DNA of 64,000 nt from the NCBI RefSeq assembly GCF_000317895.1, contig NC_019567.1:186001-250000 (forward strand). The letters run 5' to 3'. How positions within the stretch are numbered: the stretch's first letter is position 1; every line of letters starts with the position of its first letter. Below, piece after piece: positions 19,047 through 27,940 of the stretch. The notes under the pieces were generated by a model. It had not been told where the DNA came from. It ran no database searches and saw only the letters and a list, made by a program, of their open reading frames with translations. Source of the DNA: Bdellovibrio bacteriovorus str. Tiberius. GTDB lineage: Bacteria > Bdellovibrionota > Bdellovibrionia > Bdellovibrionales > Bdellovibrionaceae. The position numbers and the translations under genes are program-made.

Positions 19047-19790
19047 ATGGCAAAAATCATCTCAATGTCACTGATCCTGATTTCGGTAACTTTGGCAGTT
19101 CCGTCCCTTTCGTGGGCCTTCCGATTTTCTCCCATGGTTGTGGAGTTTGCTCCCAGTGGATCCAGATCCACTCAAGTGCTGGTGATTGAAAATCCCGGAG
19201 ATGAAAAACTTCCCGTGCAAATTGAAGCCTTCGCTCGCACCACCAATCCCAAAGGGGAGGAAGTGCGCACCAAAACCGAAGACTTTGTGATCTATCCAGA
19301 GCAGGTTGTCCTGCTTCCAAAAGAAAAGCGCAATGTGCGCGTGTCATGGTCTGGCGAAATCAAGGACGGAAAAGAGAAAGCCTATCGCCTGGTGGCTTCA
19401 CAATTGCCGGTGGACTTCCGCGAAAAGAACTCTGATCCGAAAAAAACCAGCGTAAATTTGAAGTTCCTTTTGCAGTATGTGGCCTCGGCTTATGTGATTC
19501 CGGAAGGGGCCGCACCCAAGGTCATCGTCAAGGAAGTGAAACGTGTGGGGGCCCGCAAAGTGGCCGTGACGTTCACTAATGACGGAAAAGCCCATAAGGT
19601 TTTGCTGTTCAAGCATTTGAAAATCAAAGCGGGTGAAACCGTGATTGCGGATCTGACCACTAACAAAGCCGTTGAATCCATCAATCTTCTGGCAGGCGAC
19701 ACTGCCACAGCCGAAGTTGAAACCGCAAAAGATGTCCCGGCCAATCAGGCTTTGAGCGCCACCATTGAATTGAAGGATCTTGAGAATTGA
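19047..19790 (+). CDS. Periplasmic pilus chaperone (PapD-like)
   Basis: This protein of 247 residues has a signal peptide (cleavage after LSWA near 24) and two Ig-like domains in the order of PapD-type chaperones: an N-terminal domain with FSPMVVEFAPSGSRSTQVLVIENPG, then LLPKEKRNVRVSW where the family has its conserved Arg/Lys and motif, and a C-terminal domain from about 145. Such chaperones complete the fold of pilins in the periplasm and deliver them to the usher. The ATG at 19047 is used; a TTG at 19038 is the alternative. The stop overlaps the usher start (TTGA). Confidence 0.8.
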   Translation: MAKIISMSLILISVTLAVPSLSWAFRFSPMVVEFAPSGSRSTQVLVIENPGDEKLPVQIEAFARTTNPKGEEVRTKTEDFVIYPEQVVLLPKEKRNVRVSWSGEIKDGKEKAYRLVASQLPVDFREKNSDPKKTSVNLKFLLQYVASAYVIPEGAAPKVIVKEVKRVGARKVAVTFTNDGKAHKVLLFKHLKIKAGETVIADLTTNKAVESINLLAGDTATAEVETAKDVPANQALSATIELKDLEN

Positions 19791-22204
19791 GATCCGGTTT
19801 TGTTTTGCTTCTTTTTCTTCTGCTTCCGGTGCTGGTCATGGCCCAAGGCCGTCCGCCGTTGGGGAAACCCTTCCTGATGGCGCCTGTGGTTTTGGATGGC
19901 CGTCCGCTGACGGAAGCCTGGCTGTTCCCGCGCGATCGTGCTGAAGAGTTTTCTGTCGAGGCGCGCACTTTGCTGGAAGCGGTAAAGCCCTACATGAAGG
20001 ATGAATTGTTTTTGCGCCTGCAAAGCAATGTGACATCCGACGGTGTTTTGACCACGCAGTCTTTGGAGGCAGTGGGCTTTTTAGTGTCCTTTGATCCGCC
20101 CACGCTGGAGCTGCGATTAAGTCTGCCGGCCAAGTATCGCAAGGCCCAGGATCTGGATTTGAACTTTGTTGAATTTGAAAATCAGAAATATCTGCGACCC
20201 GATCAGCACAGTGGGTACTTGAATTTAAGAACCCAGCAATCCTGGCAATATGGGCCGGATGTGGAAAGTGAACGTCGCCCTCTGACGGGAAACCTGGAGC
20301 TGGTTGAAAACATCAGGGGCTTCGTCTTTGAATCCAGCGCGGATTTTTTAGAGGATGCCGATTCCCAATGGCGCCGGCAGGACACACGCATTCGCTATGA
20401 CGATGAAGAGCGCATGATCCGCTACACCTTGGGGGATTTGACCTTCCGTTCGACCGGTTTTCAAATCACTCCGTCTATCGCGGGTCTTGCGGCAACGCGG
20501 GAATTTGCGATCCAGCCGTATAAAACTTTAAGACCGCTCAGTGACACGGAAATCATCATCAAACGAACTTCCATTGTGGAAATCTATGTCAACGGCCTGC
20601 TGTTCAGTCAGGTGCGTTTGGCTCCGGGGGTTTTCAATATTCGTGATTTCCCTTTGGCAACGGGCCAAAGCAATGTGCGTATCAAGGTGAAGGATGATCT
20701 GGGGCAGGAAGAGGTTTATGACTTCTCGCTGCTTTATGAAAACAGCCTGCTGGCTCGCGGGGTGGAAGAATTCTCGTACGCTGCGGGTCTTCCGTGGCAG
20801 GCATCCGGTGGTGACCGGGCTTATGATGATTCTGCTGCCTTTGTCAGTTTGTACAACCGCCGTGGGATCACGGATCAGCTGACCGTGGGTCTGAACTATC
20901 AGGGTTACTATGAAAAGATGCTTTTGGGCGCTGAGGTTTCCGGTGTGTCGAATCTGGGATATTTGTCTTTGCAGGTGGCTCAAGGGTCGCAGTCGTCTCA
21001 GGAAAGTGGTTTTGCCGAACGCTTGACGTATCGAAGTCTGGACAAGGTTATGGGCCGGCAAATGCCCTTGTTATTGGCGTTGGAGTTTGAAAATCAGGAT
21101 CGTGAGTTCAGCCCGGTGACGGTGCAGGACCCGGTGGTGGATCCCTTGCGGTATTTGCGCCGTTATGATGCGCAGTTGAACTTCCGTTTGGATTCATCCT
21201 GGTTGTGGGGCGTGGGTGCCAACACTCTGGAATATATGACCGGTGAAGATCAGCGCACTTACAGATCCAACCTGATGATTCCGCTGAAAAGCCAGATGCG
21301 GCTGGAATTTGTGTATAATAAGATTCTTCAGGACAAAGAAGAAGACCGCTTCCTGATTTCATTCTATTGGAATGAAAGTCAGGGCTATTACAGTGCAAGT
21401 TCCTATTACGATTCACTTCAAAAAACCACCAATGCCACGGTGGCTCGCAACAACCGCTATCAGTATGATGACTATCGCTGGAATGCAAATATCCAAAACA
21501 GCGAGCTGGGTAACACCCGAAGCATTTCGGGGGAATATCTGAAGCAGCCCTTCAGTGTGCGATTGGATCACATGAACAATGCCCAGCAGGGGAGCGAATA
21601 CAACCTGACGTCGTTGGGCTTGAATACCGGCTTTGCCTGGGTGGGTGGCCATGGAGCCTTCACGCAGCCGGTGACCGACAGCTTTGTGTTGCTTCACGCC
21701 AAGAACCTGGAGGACGGACAGGCTATCATGATCAATCCGACCGGGGATCGTGGGCAGGCTCAATTGGGGCCGCGCCGAACCGTGGTGCTGCGTGATCAGT
21801 CGTCTTACTACCGAAACACGGTGAACGTGGATATCACGTCTTTGCCGATGGGCTATTTACTGGATAAAGAATTCTATGGAACTCAAACCACTTATCGCAG
21901 CGGGATTTTGTTGGATCTGAAGATCGCTAAAAAAGTGATGGTGAAGGGTCAGTTGCTGACGTCTTCAGACAAAGCAGTGGAATACGCCGCCGGAGATGTG
22001 TTTGATGCCAACGGACAGCTTGTTGATAACACCTTCTTTACCAACAAACAGGGCCGCTTCCTGATTGAAGGATTGGAACCTGGTGTTTACCGGGTTGTGA
22101 CAGATCAGTCGGGCCTTGCGCCATTCACATTTGAGATTCCAGGTAATGCCGATAAAATGCTTAATCTGGGCACTGTTAAAACCGGAACAAAGGAGCAACG
22201 ATGA
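19787..22204 (+). CDS. Outer-membrane pilus usher (FimD-like)
   Basis: This protein of 805 residues has a signal peptide (cleavage after VMA near 19) and usher layout: an N-terminal domain with the SLEAVGFLVSFDPPTLELRL region, a long strand-rich barrel in the middle, a plug-like segment (IVEIYVNGLLFSQVRLAPGVF) and a C-terminal domain with GRFLIEGLEPGVYRV. Ushers are the outer-membrane secretion and assembly pores of chaperone-usher pili. It starts at TTG overlapping the chaperone stop, with AAGGAT 8 bases upstream. It overlaps the tip-protein start by 4 bp (ATGA). At 805 residues it is close to the usual 800-850. Confidence 0.82.
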   Translation: MRSGFVLLLFLLLPVLVMAQGRPPLGKPFLMAPVVLDGRPLTEAWLFPRDRAEEFSVEARTLLEAVKPYMKDELFLRLQSNVTSDGVLTTQSLEAVGFLVSFDPPTLELRLSLPAKYRKAQDLDLNFVEFENQKYLRPDQHSGYLNLRTQQSWQYGPDVESERRPLTGNLELVENIRGFVFESSADFLEDADSQWRRQDTRIRYDDEERMIRYTLGDLTFRSTGFQITPSIAGLAATREFAIQPYKTLRPLSDTEIIIKRTSIVEIYVNGLLFSQVRLAPGVFNIRDFPLATGQSNVRIKVKDDLGQEEVYDFSLLYENSLLARGVEEFSYAAGLPWQASGGDRAYDDSAAFVSLYNRRGITDQLTVGLNYQGYYEKMLLGAEVSGVSNLGYLSLQVAQGSQSSQESGFAERLTYRSLDKVMGRQMPLLLALEFENQDREFSPVTVQDPVVDPLRYLRRYDAQLNFRLDSSWLWGVGANTLEYMTGEDQRTYRSNLMIPLKSQMRLEFVYNKILQDKEEDRFLISFYWNESQGYYSASSYYDSLQKTTNATVARNNRYQYDDYRWNANIQNSELGNTRSISGEYLKQPFSVRLDHMNNAQQGSEYNLTSLGLNTGFAWVGGHGAFTQPVTDSFVLLHAKNLEDGQAIMINPTGDRGQAQLGPRRTVVLRDQSSYYRNTVNVDITSLPMGYLLDKEFYGTQTTYRSGILLDLKIAKKVMVKGQLLTSSDKAVEYAAGDVFDANGQLVDNTFFTNKQGRFLIEGLEPGVYRVVTDQSGLAPFTFEIPGNADKMLNLGTVKTGTKEQR

Positions 22205-23121
22205 AACTGATCGTGGGTCTTCTGCTTGCAGCTCTTACTTTTGCCGCAGTCAGAGCTTCGGCCTGCTCTGCGATGGGCTTGATCTTGGCGCAGCCTGCGC
22301 CGTATTTCCAGACGGGCGGGACGATGAAGGACACCTTCAATGTCACTGTCTTTGGCAACACCACCAACGGAACCTGCAATTACTTTCTGACTTTCGATTA
22401 CGGATCTTCGAATTCCTATACCAATCGTTCCGCGAAAAAAGGTTCTGATGTCTGGCCGTATCAGGTTTCAGCCGACAGCGCCGGTTTGCAGATCTTAAAG
22501 AAATTTCCGGAAGTGAATTCATGCTCGGATGTTATCTGCGACAAACTTCAGGGAAGTACCTTTTATAATACGAAGACGTCGTCTTACACGGTGGCATTTA
22601 ATACGGCCAATGACTGGCGTTCGGCGGGAACTTACCTTGATACGGTGACGGTGCGTTTGTATCAGGGAAATACCTCGAACTATACGCTGGTGGCTTCGCA
22701 GGCGTTCCTGCTGACATTTGGTTCACACAAAAAGGCGGATTTGTCGGTGGTGTCTTCCGGGGGGACGTTTGATCTATCCAAAACCACTCACACCATCAAC
22801 TTCGGAAATAATCTGACCACCGGGGCGCAGGGCACGGCTGATGTGATTGTGAAGTACAACTCGGGCTACAATCTGTTTGCCTGGTCTGACAACGGTGGAA
22901 AGCTGAAGCAGGTCAATGGCACAGACACGATTGATTATACGTTTAAGATCAACGGAACCACTTATGCGATCCCGTGGTGGACTCAGATTGCCACCCAGAC
23001 GGGGACTTCCCCGGCCAGTGGGCTGGTGAATCCGGTGACGATCATCATCGGTAATACCAGCGGCAAGGCTCAAGGGTCGTACAGTGACACGATCAATCTG
23101 ACTATTCAATCCAGCCAATAA
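22201..23121 (+). CDS. Pilus tip/adhesin-like secreted protein (spore-coat-U type)
   Basis: This protein of 306 residues has a signal peptide (cleavage near RASA) and two Ig-like halves. Each ends in a short beta motif (GTYLDTVTVRLYQ and GSYSDTINLTI) typical of the spore coat protein U/CsuE-like domains that form archaic chaperone-usher pili. Four Cys in the first half (CSAMG, CNYF, CSDV, CDKL) could make two disulphides. By analogy with CsuE it would be the two-domain tip adhesin. ATGA overlap couples it to the usher. A strong terminator follows. Confidence 0.72.
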   Translation: MKLIVGLLLAALTFAAVRASACSAMGLILAQPAPYFQTGGTMKDTFNVTVFGNTTNGTCNYFLTFDYGSSNSYTNRSAKKGSDVWPYQVSADSAGLQILKKFPEVNSCSDVICDKLQGSTFYNTKTSSYTVAFNTANDWRSAGTYLDTVTVRLYQGNTSNYTLVASQAFLLTFGSHKKADLSVVSSGGTFDLSKTTHTINFGNNLTTGAQGTADVIVKYNSGYNLFAWSDNGGKLKQVNGTDTIDYTFKINGTTYAIPWWTQIATQTGTSPASGLVNPVTIIIGNTSGKAQGSYSDTINLTIQSSQ

Positions 23122-23152
23122 AAAAAAGCCGGTCACTGGGACCGGCTTTTTA
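23121..23152. terminator. Bidirectional intrinsic terminator
   Basis: A near-perfect stem (AAAAGCCGGTC paired with GACCGGCTTTT, short ACTGG-type loop) spans about 23124-23151 with A-rich and T-rich flanks. It separates the convergent tip-protein and pilin genes. Confidence 0.92.
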
Positions 23153-23174
23153 GTTTGTTTTTCAGTTTTTACAA

Positions 23175-23696
23175 TTACTGAGCAGCGATCGTCACGGTCA
23201 CAACGTCAGAGTATGTGCCGGATGGAAGAGCCGCAATTTCAGCTGCCGTGGAAGTGGCTTTAACAACCACAGAAACCGCAGAGCTTGTTTTCGCCGTCAA
23301 ACCACCAGAAGAAGCTTCACATGCCGCCGTCAGAGCGCAGTCAGCAATAGTGATTTTTGCCGAGGAATAATCCAAAGAGTATTTTACTTTCGCTGTGCCT
23401 GGGCCGCGCAATTCACCGGCTTGAGCAGAGGACACCGTGATCTTGTAACCACCCGTGGAGTTGGAAACTTCATGGAAGATGCTTGCGAAGGTCTTGGAAG
23501 TCACCGCTCCGTTTACGATCTGATCCACATTCAGAGTCTGATCCACGTTGGCATCGTTGCCACCCATGCTGGTCAGGGAAAGATAAGTGTTGTTTCCAAC
23601 AACACCAGTGATCGTCAAAGCGCCTTGGGAAGCGGCGAATGCGTTAACAGAGAAAGCCAGGGCACTGACAGCGGCAAGAGTTTTGATCATTTTCAT
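23175..23696 (-). CDS. Major pilin-like secreted protein
   Basis: This protein of 173 residues has a signal peptide (MKMIKTLAAVSALAFSVNAFA, cleavage near residue 21) and a single Ig-like domain that ends in GTYSDVVTVTI, the same closing motif as in the tip-like protein across the terminator. It is the expected structural subunit for the chaperone-usher locus, encoded on the opposite strand so it can be expressed at a different level. One Cys pair (CALTAAC) is present. The start at 23696 follows AAGGA by 8-9 bases; the longer frame (23714) starts inside that site. Confidence 0.75.
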   Translation of the reverse strand: MKMIKTLAAVSALAFSVNAFAASQGALTITGVVGNNTYLSLTSMGGNDANVDQTLNVDQIVNGAVTSKTFASIFHEVSNSTGGYKITVSSAQAGELRGPGTAKVKYSLDYSSAKITIADCALTAACEASSGGLTAKTSSAVSVVVKATSTAAEIAALPSGTYSDVVTVTIAAQ

Positions 23697-24035
23697 GGAG
23701 GGGGGTCCTTTCAAAGGGGTTCGGGGGTAATGAGTTAAGTTGACAAGTTCTTAACTTCACTTTCTGTGCCGACACCGGAAAGGCCCTAAAGTGGTTAATG
23801 ACTCGTGATTTGTGCGCAGTTTTTTGACATTTGAGACAAAATTTTAGCTCACCCGTTCGGCGTAGCCTGAAAAACCCGCGGCTTTGATCAAGGAAATGTT
23901 TGGAAGTCTCTGTTTTTAAACGAACTTTAACCGGGAACGTGAGGCAGTAAACCCACGGATCAATACTCTGAAAGTGTCTCATTTCAAGACAGTGCTAAAC
24001 TTGAGAAATGGAACACATTGTCCGATAAGGGGCTT
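23697..24035. promoter_or_regulatory. Divergent intergenic region, 339 bp
   Basis: This gene-free stretch holds the upstream regions of the pilin (minus) and a membrane protein (plus). Visible elements are an inverted repeat GTTAAG/CTTAAC (23734-23739 and 23750-23755) around TTGACAAGTT, and a TTGACATTTGAGACA stretch near 23824-23838. Exact promoters cannot be assigned with confidence. Confidence 0.4.
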
Positions 24036-24641
24036 ATGACATCGCAGAAGTCTCAAAAGGAAAACTCTATGCTTCTGGCTTTGCTGCTCTTTGTGGGGGC
24101 GGCAGTGATGATCTTTGTCTATTTGGGTTCAGAGGATCCACCGAAAAAAGTGGCCTCGGCCCCCGTCGCTGCGAAATCCGAAAAGTTTGAAAAGTCAGTG
24201 AACCGCCATCTGATGTTAACCAATGAAAAGATGGAGATGGCCCGCCAGCGCATGCAGGTGGAAAACGCGCGACTGATGAATTCGGATTTTAATTCCACCA
24301 CGGCTCAAAGTGCTTATCACAATGAAAACCGTCTGGATTTGACTTCAGATACGCGTGCTCAGGAACTGGCAGAAGAGTTGGGACGTGGTTCGCGCAAAGA
24401 GGAAAGTCTTTCTCCGCACGACATTGTTCAGAAAGAACTATTCAACGCCGAACAACAGGCCGAATATTCTCAGGCTTATAAAGAAGAGTACGCTCGTCAG
24501 TTTGTTGAAAACGCCCGCCGTGGTGGATACCGCGTGATCTTAAGTGAAGATTTGTCCCGCGTTTTGTCGGTGACTCCGATTCGCAATCCAAGTGGTGCCG
24601 GGATGAATGTGTTCGACTACAGTTCTGAGGCTATACAGTAA
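24036..24641 (+). CDS. Single-pass membrane protein, unknown function
   Basis: This protein of 201 residues has one N-terminal membrane helix (about residues 13-30, LLALLLFVGAAVMIFVYLG), then a long charged helical region rich in Glu, Arg, Met and Gln (likely coiled coil) and a short C-terminal domain with GYRVILSEDLSRVLSVTP. Start at 24036 follows AAGGGG by 4 bases; the longer frame at 24018 reads through that site. No family recognised. Its end overlaps the convergent RadC-like gene by 11 bp. Confidence 0.6.
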   Translation: MTSQKSQKENSMLLALLLFVGAAVMIFVYLGSEDPPKKVASAPVAAKSEKFEKSVNRHLMLTNEKMEMARQRMQVENARLMNSDFNSTTAQSAYHNENRLDLTSDTRAQELAEELGRGSRKEESLSPHDIVQKELFNAEQQAEYSQAYKEEYARQFVENARRGGYRVILSEDLSRVLSVTPIRNPSGAGMNVFDYSSEAIQ

Positions 24642-25047
24642 GACTGCGTGACACGCGGGGCTTTCGCCATTTCTTAAAATACCCATGATCAGCCATGCTA
24701 AAATAGTTGTTTTCACAAACGACCAGATGATCGTTCAGGGGAATTTCAAACATCTGTGCCAGTTGATGAATTTTCCGGGTCAGGATCAGATCCTGTTCTG
24801 ATGGCAGCACGTTCTGGCTGGGGTGATTATGCGCCAGAATAAATGAACTGGCATTGGCCTTGACCAGGCAGCGGAAGATGTCGCGCGGATGAATCATGCA
24901 AAAATCCACAGTCCCCCGAAACAGCATTTCTTTGCGCACCATATTCATTTGCGAGTCCAGGGCGATGACCCAAAGCTCCTCGGCATAGGGATTAATTTCG
25001 TTGCGCAGGATTTCATAGGCTTGCAGGCTTGTGGACACTTCTCTCAT
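24631..25047 (-). CDS. RadC-like JAMM domain protein, short form
   Basis: This protein of 138 residues consists almost only of the RadC/MPN domain. It has the JAMM metal motif HNHPS followed by Asp eight residues later (SEQD), and the family segments ELWVIALDSQMNM and FRCLVKANASSFILAHNHPS. Full RadC proteins (about 220 residues) carry an N-terminal helix-hairpin-helix domain, which is missing here. The ATG at 25047 has AAGGAC 6 bases upstream, so the longer frame to 25170 is unlikely. RadC's biochemical role is still unclear (a DNA-repair role was proposed and later doubted). It diverges from the lpoB-like gene. Confidence 0.8.
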   Translation of the reverse strand: MREVSTSLQAYEILRNEINPYAEELWVIALDSQMNMVRKEMLFRGTVDFCMIHPRDIFRCLVKANASSFILAHNHPSQNVLPSEQDLILTRKIHQLAQMFEIPLNDHLVVCENNYFSMADHGYFKKWRKPRVSRSLTV

Positions 25048-25207
25048 ATTTGTCCTTTGTTGCAAAATTACGGGGTTTTTAATGGAAATCTGGCCTGATT
25101 TAGCGGACGGATTTAGGACAGCCGTCCTGAAACGGAGGGGCATGACTTGCGCCCCGAAATACCCCAGCATAGACTTTGGAAGTGTCCGAAATGGACAGGA
25201 AGGTATT

Positions 25208-25807
25208 ATGAAAAAGAATCTGACTTTTGCAGCCGTGGCTCTTTCTTTCTTGGCACTGACCAGTTGTGGTCCGAAAGCTTTCGTGAAAGGCCAGTATGAC
25301 GACGTGAACCGTGAAAATCTTTTGAATGATCAGTGGTCTGAAACTGACATGCAGAAAGCAGTTCAGGATCTGGTGGCAAGTTTGATGACTTCTCCATCCA
25401 TCAATGGCGCTAAAAAAATGCCAGTGGTTATGGTGACCGGCCTTCAGAATAAAACCAGCGAACACATTGATACTCAAAGCATCATGGACATGGTTCGTGT
25501 TGAACTTATGAAATCCGGTAAAGTCGGCTTCATCGACAAGGAAGCCCGTCAGGATATCGCGGATGAATACAACTATCAGAATTCCGGCATGGTTGAAGAA
25601 GGCACCAAAAAAGGCCCAGGCGGTCAGATTGGCGCAGACTTCATCATCAACGGTCGTCTGGATTCCATCGTTCAGGAAGTCGGCAAAGACAAGTCCGTTT
25701 ACTACAAACTGACTTTGAATCTGACCAACCTGAAATCCAGTATGATCACTTGGTCTGACCAGAAACAAATCCGTAAAACATTTAAAAAGAAATCCATCGG
25801 TCTATAA
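25208..25807 (+). CDS. lpoB: LpoB-like penicillin-binding-protein activator lipoprotein
   Basis: This lipoprotein of 199 residues has the lipobox LALTSC and the LpoB fold order: PVVMVTGLQNKTSEHIDTQSIMDMVRVELMKSGKVGFIDKEAR, then GADFIINGRLDSI. In enterobacteria LpoB sits in the outer membrane and activates PBP1b. The start at 25208 follows AGGAAGG; the longer frame lacks a signal peptide. It is 3 bp from the next lipoprotein gene, and that pairing is common in proteobacteria. The target synthase is not in the window. Confidence 0.8.
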   Translation: MKKNLTFAAVALSFLALTSCGPKAFVKGQYDDVNRENLLNDQWSETDMQKAVQDLVASLMTSPSINGAKKMPVVMVTGLQNKTSEHIDTQSIMDMVRVELMKSGKVGFIDKEARQDIADEYNYQNSGMVEEGTKKGPGGQIGADFIINGRLDSIVQEVGKDKSVYYKLTLNLTNLKSSMITWSDQKQIRKTFKKKSIGL

Positions 25808-25810
25808 TTG

Positions 25811-27061
25811 ATGAATCGTTTTGCTCAAAGACTCACGCACGCCGTGGGTCTTTTTTTAGTTTTGCCCCTGATGGGCTGCGCGACTTACCAAAATAAGGTG
25901 CAGCCGGCCCGCGAGGCATTGGCTCGTCATGATTTCACCAAGGCACTGGCGGATTTAAAACCGCTGGCCGACAAGGAAAATGACGATCAGCTGGCGTACT
26001 TGATGGACTACGGTGTAGCCCTTCAGGTCGCCGGACAACTGAAAGAGAGCAATCAGATTCTGATGAAGGCCGACAAGCTGGCTGAACTGGTCGACTATCA
26101 GTCGGTTTCCCGCATTGCCGGTTCCCTGGCGCTGAACGAGGAAATGGTTCAGTACAAGGGCGACACTTTTGAAAAGATCTTCATCAATGCCTATCTGGCG
26201 ATGAACTTCCTTGAGATGGATCAGCTGGATGAGGCTCTGGTTGAAGCCCGTCGTATCAATGAAAAATATCTGAAATACCGTGCCGATGAAAAGCAGGCGT
26301 TTGAACTGAACTCGTTCAGTAAGTATTTGTCGGCGGTGATCTGGGAAGCCAGTCGCAGTTATGACGATGCTTACATCGCCTATGCCGAAGCCTATAAAAT
26401 TGACCCGTCCATTTCCACAATCCGCGAGGATCTGATTCGCTCGGCGAAACTGTCCCGTCGCATGGACAGCTACAAGGACTGGAAAAAGAAATTCCCCGAT
26501 GTTGTGGAATCCGACCGTTGGTATGATCGCGCAAACGGGGAGCTGGTGATTATTTATCAGCAGGGTTGGGGACCGCGAAAATCCGCGGGTAAAAATAATG
26601 GTCATACATTACCAACACTGGTGCCGGTGGTCAGCCAAACTCAACGAGCTCGCCTGTATCTTTCCACCGACGTTGAACCTTTCTTAAGCCGCGAAGTTTA
26701 CGATGTGCAGTCTGCTGCCATTAAAACCCTGGAAGAGGATTACGGAATTCTTTTCGCTAAACGAGTGGCGGGTGTTGCCACCAAAGCGGTGTTGTCCGAT
26801 CAAATCCGTCAGCAAAATCAGGCCTTGGGGGATTTGGCTTACATCGCCTTGTTGATGGCGGATCGTGCGGATGTGCGACAGTGGTCTTTCCTGCCTCAGA
26901 CTATTCAAATCATCCGGGTTCCGTTGCGCGCGGGAACCTACAAGTTCCGCCTGGAAGGTGTGGACTACAGCAATGCATCCACCGGGGAAGGTCTTGATTC
27001 CCGTGACGTGGAAATCAAAGCCGGTCAGAAGAAATTCGTGATCTGGAGATCCTTGAAATAG
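25811..27061 (+). CDS. TPR-like lipoprotein of the COG3014 type
   Basis: This protein of 416 residues has a lipoprotein signal (lipobox LPLMGC) and helical TPR-like repeats in the first half (EALARHDFTKALADLKPLAD, then helical pairs to about 210). The C-terminal half is strand-rich. In other proteobacteria proteins of this type are encoded next to LpoB-like genes, as here (3 bp gap). A role at the envelope with the LpoB-like partner is inference. The ATG at 25811 follows a TTG that could also start. Terminator downstream. Confidence 0.65.
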   Translation: MNRFAQRLTHAVGLFLVLPLMGCATYQNKVQPAREALARHDFTKALADLKPLADKENDDQLAYLMDYGVALQVAGQLKESNQILMKADKLAELVDYQSVSRIAGSLALNEEMVQYKGDTFEKIFINAYLAMNFLEMDQLDEALVEARRINEKYLKYRADEKQAFELNSFSKYLSAVIWEASRSYDDAYIAYAEAYKIDPSISTIREDLIRSAKLSRRMDSYKDWKKKFPDVVESDRWYDRANGELVIIYQQGWGPRKSAGKNNGHTLPTLVPVVSQTQRARLYLSTDVEPFLSREVYDVQSAAIKTLEEDYGILFAKRVAGVATKAVLSDQIRQQNQALGDLAYIALLMADRADVRQWSFLPQTIQIIRVPLRAGTYKFRLEGVDYSNASTGEGLDSRDVEIKAGQKKFVIWRSLK

Positions 27062-27074
27062 CTTATTTTGAATA

Positions 27075-27106
27075 AAAAAAAGGCCCCGCATTGCGGAGCC
27101 TTCTTT
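27075..27106 (+). terminator. Intrinsic terminator
   Basis: A 10-bp stem with one mismatch (27080-27089 with 27093-27102) and a 3-base loop is preceded by an A run and followed by T-rich sequence. It lies between the convergent lipoprotein and PHA-regulator-like genes. Confidence 0.8.
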
Positions 27107-27130
27107 AGAAACCCTTGCTGAAAGGTCTTC

Positions 27131-27676
27131 TTAGTTGTTCAACAAAGAAGTGCCTGGCAGGTTTGGAGTTTCGTCGTCTTGTTGAAGACCTGGAAGTACA
27201 GTCGCTTTTTCAGCAGCTACTTTAGCAGTAGTGTCTGTGTTGTAGCGAGTCGCCGCAGTTGCAACGCGGTTTTCCAAGTTTTGTTTAACGCTGTCAGTAG
27301 AAGCGTTTTCAACAACCGTGTTCACTTGTTGCTTGGTCATGTAGTCCTGAGGGAACGCGCCAAGTTTAGCCAAGTAACCAGAGATGCTGCCGTTACCGTT
27401 CTGGATGATCTCACGCAGTGTGAAAAGAGGAGCGTACTGAGATGCTTTCTTTTCAGCCTCGAAGATGATCTGAGTCAGAGTCGCAGCAGTGATGTCATTT
27501 TTAGACTTGTTGTCGATAACCATCACTTCTTCGTTAGTGCGGATCATCTTAGCGATATCGTCCAAAGTCACATAGCAGCTTTGTTGAGTGTCGTAGAGTT
27601 TGCGGTTCTGATAGCGCTTGATGATTTTAACTTTAGAATTTGGCTTCGATGTCATTGTTTCGTTTTGGTTGATCAA
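27131..27676 (-). CDS. PHA/PHB accumulation regulator family protein
   Basis: This protein of 181 residues has the polyhydroxyalkanoate synthesis regulator DNA-binding domain (about residues 16-80; IKRYQNRKLYDTQQSCYVTLDDIAKM). The following segment (TLTQIIFEAEKKA..LFTLREIIQNGNG) matches the associated repeat. Family members (PhaR) bind DNA and PHA granules. The C-terminal tail is Asn/Thr/Ala-rich and probably flexible. It starts at TTG with GGGAGG 5 bases upstream, which fits better than the ATG at Met8. No pha synthase gene is in the window. Confidence 0.85.
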   Translation of the reverse strand: MINQNETMTSKPNSKVKIIKRYQNRKLYDTQQSCYVTLDDIAKMIRTNEEVMVIDNKSKNDITAATLTQIIFEAEKKASQYAPLFTLREIIQNGNGSISGYLAKLGAFPQDYMTKQQVNTVVENASTDSVKQNLENRVATAATRYNTDTTAKVAAEKATVLPGLQQDDETPNLPGTSLLNN

Positions 27677-27760
27677 AAGTGCCTCCCAATTTGAAATTTC
27701 CCCAAAGTCCCAAGGGGTTAACAGTGCCTTATGATTCGGCGTCCCCTTGCGGATGGGCGC

Positions 27761-27794
27761 AACCTATCCCTGCCGCCACCCCTTGTCAAGGGGT
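27761..27794 (-). promoter_or_regulatory. Sigma70-type promoter with overlapping palindrome, PHA-regulator gene
   Basis: On the minus strand, TTGACA (27789-27784), a 17-base spacer and TAGGTT (27766-27761) form a promoter about 85 bases before the TTG start. A palindrome ACCCCTT-GTC-AAGGGGT at 27778-27794 covers the -35 box and could be an operator. Whether it binds the encoded regulator itself is not known. Confidence 0.55.
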
Positions 27795-27940
27795 CCAAAA
27801 ATCAAAAGAAAAGACTCTAGGCGTTATTTTTTCTGCAAATAGCCATTCGTTTTTTCGAATTTTACAGACCTTTGTCTAAAGTTTTTTCCAAAGCCCGCCG
27901 AAATGTTTAAGGACGACCTTCAATCTTTGGCGGATAATTA

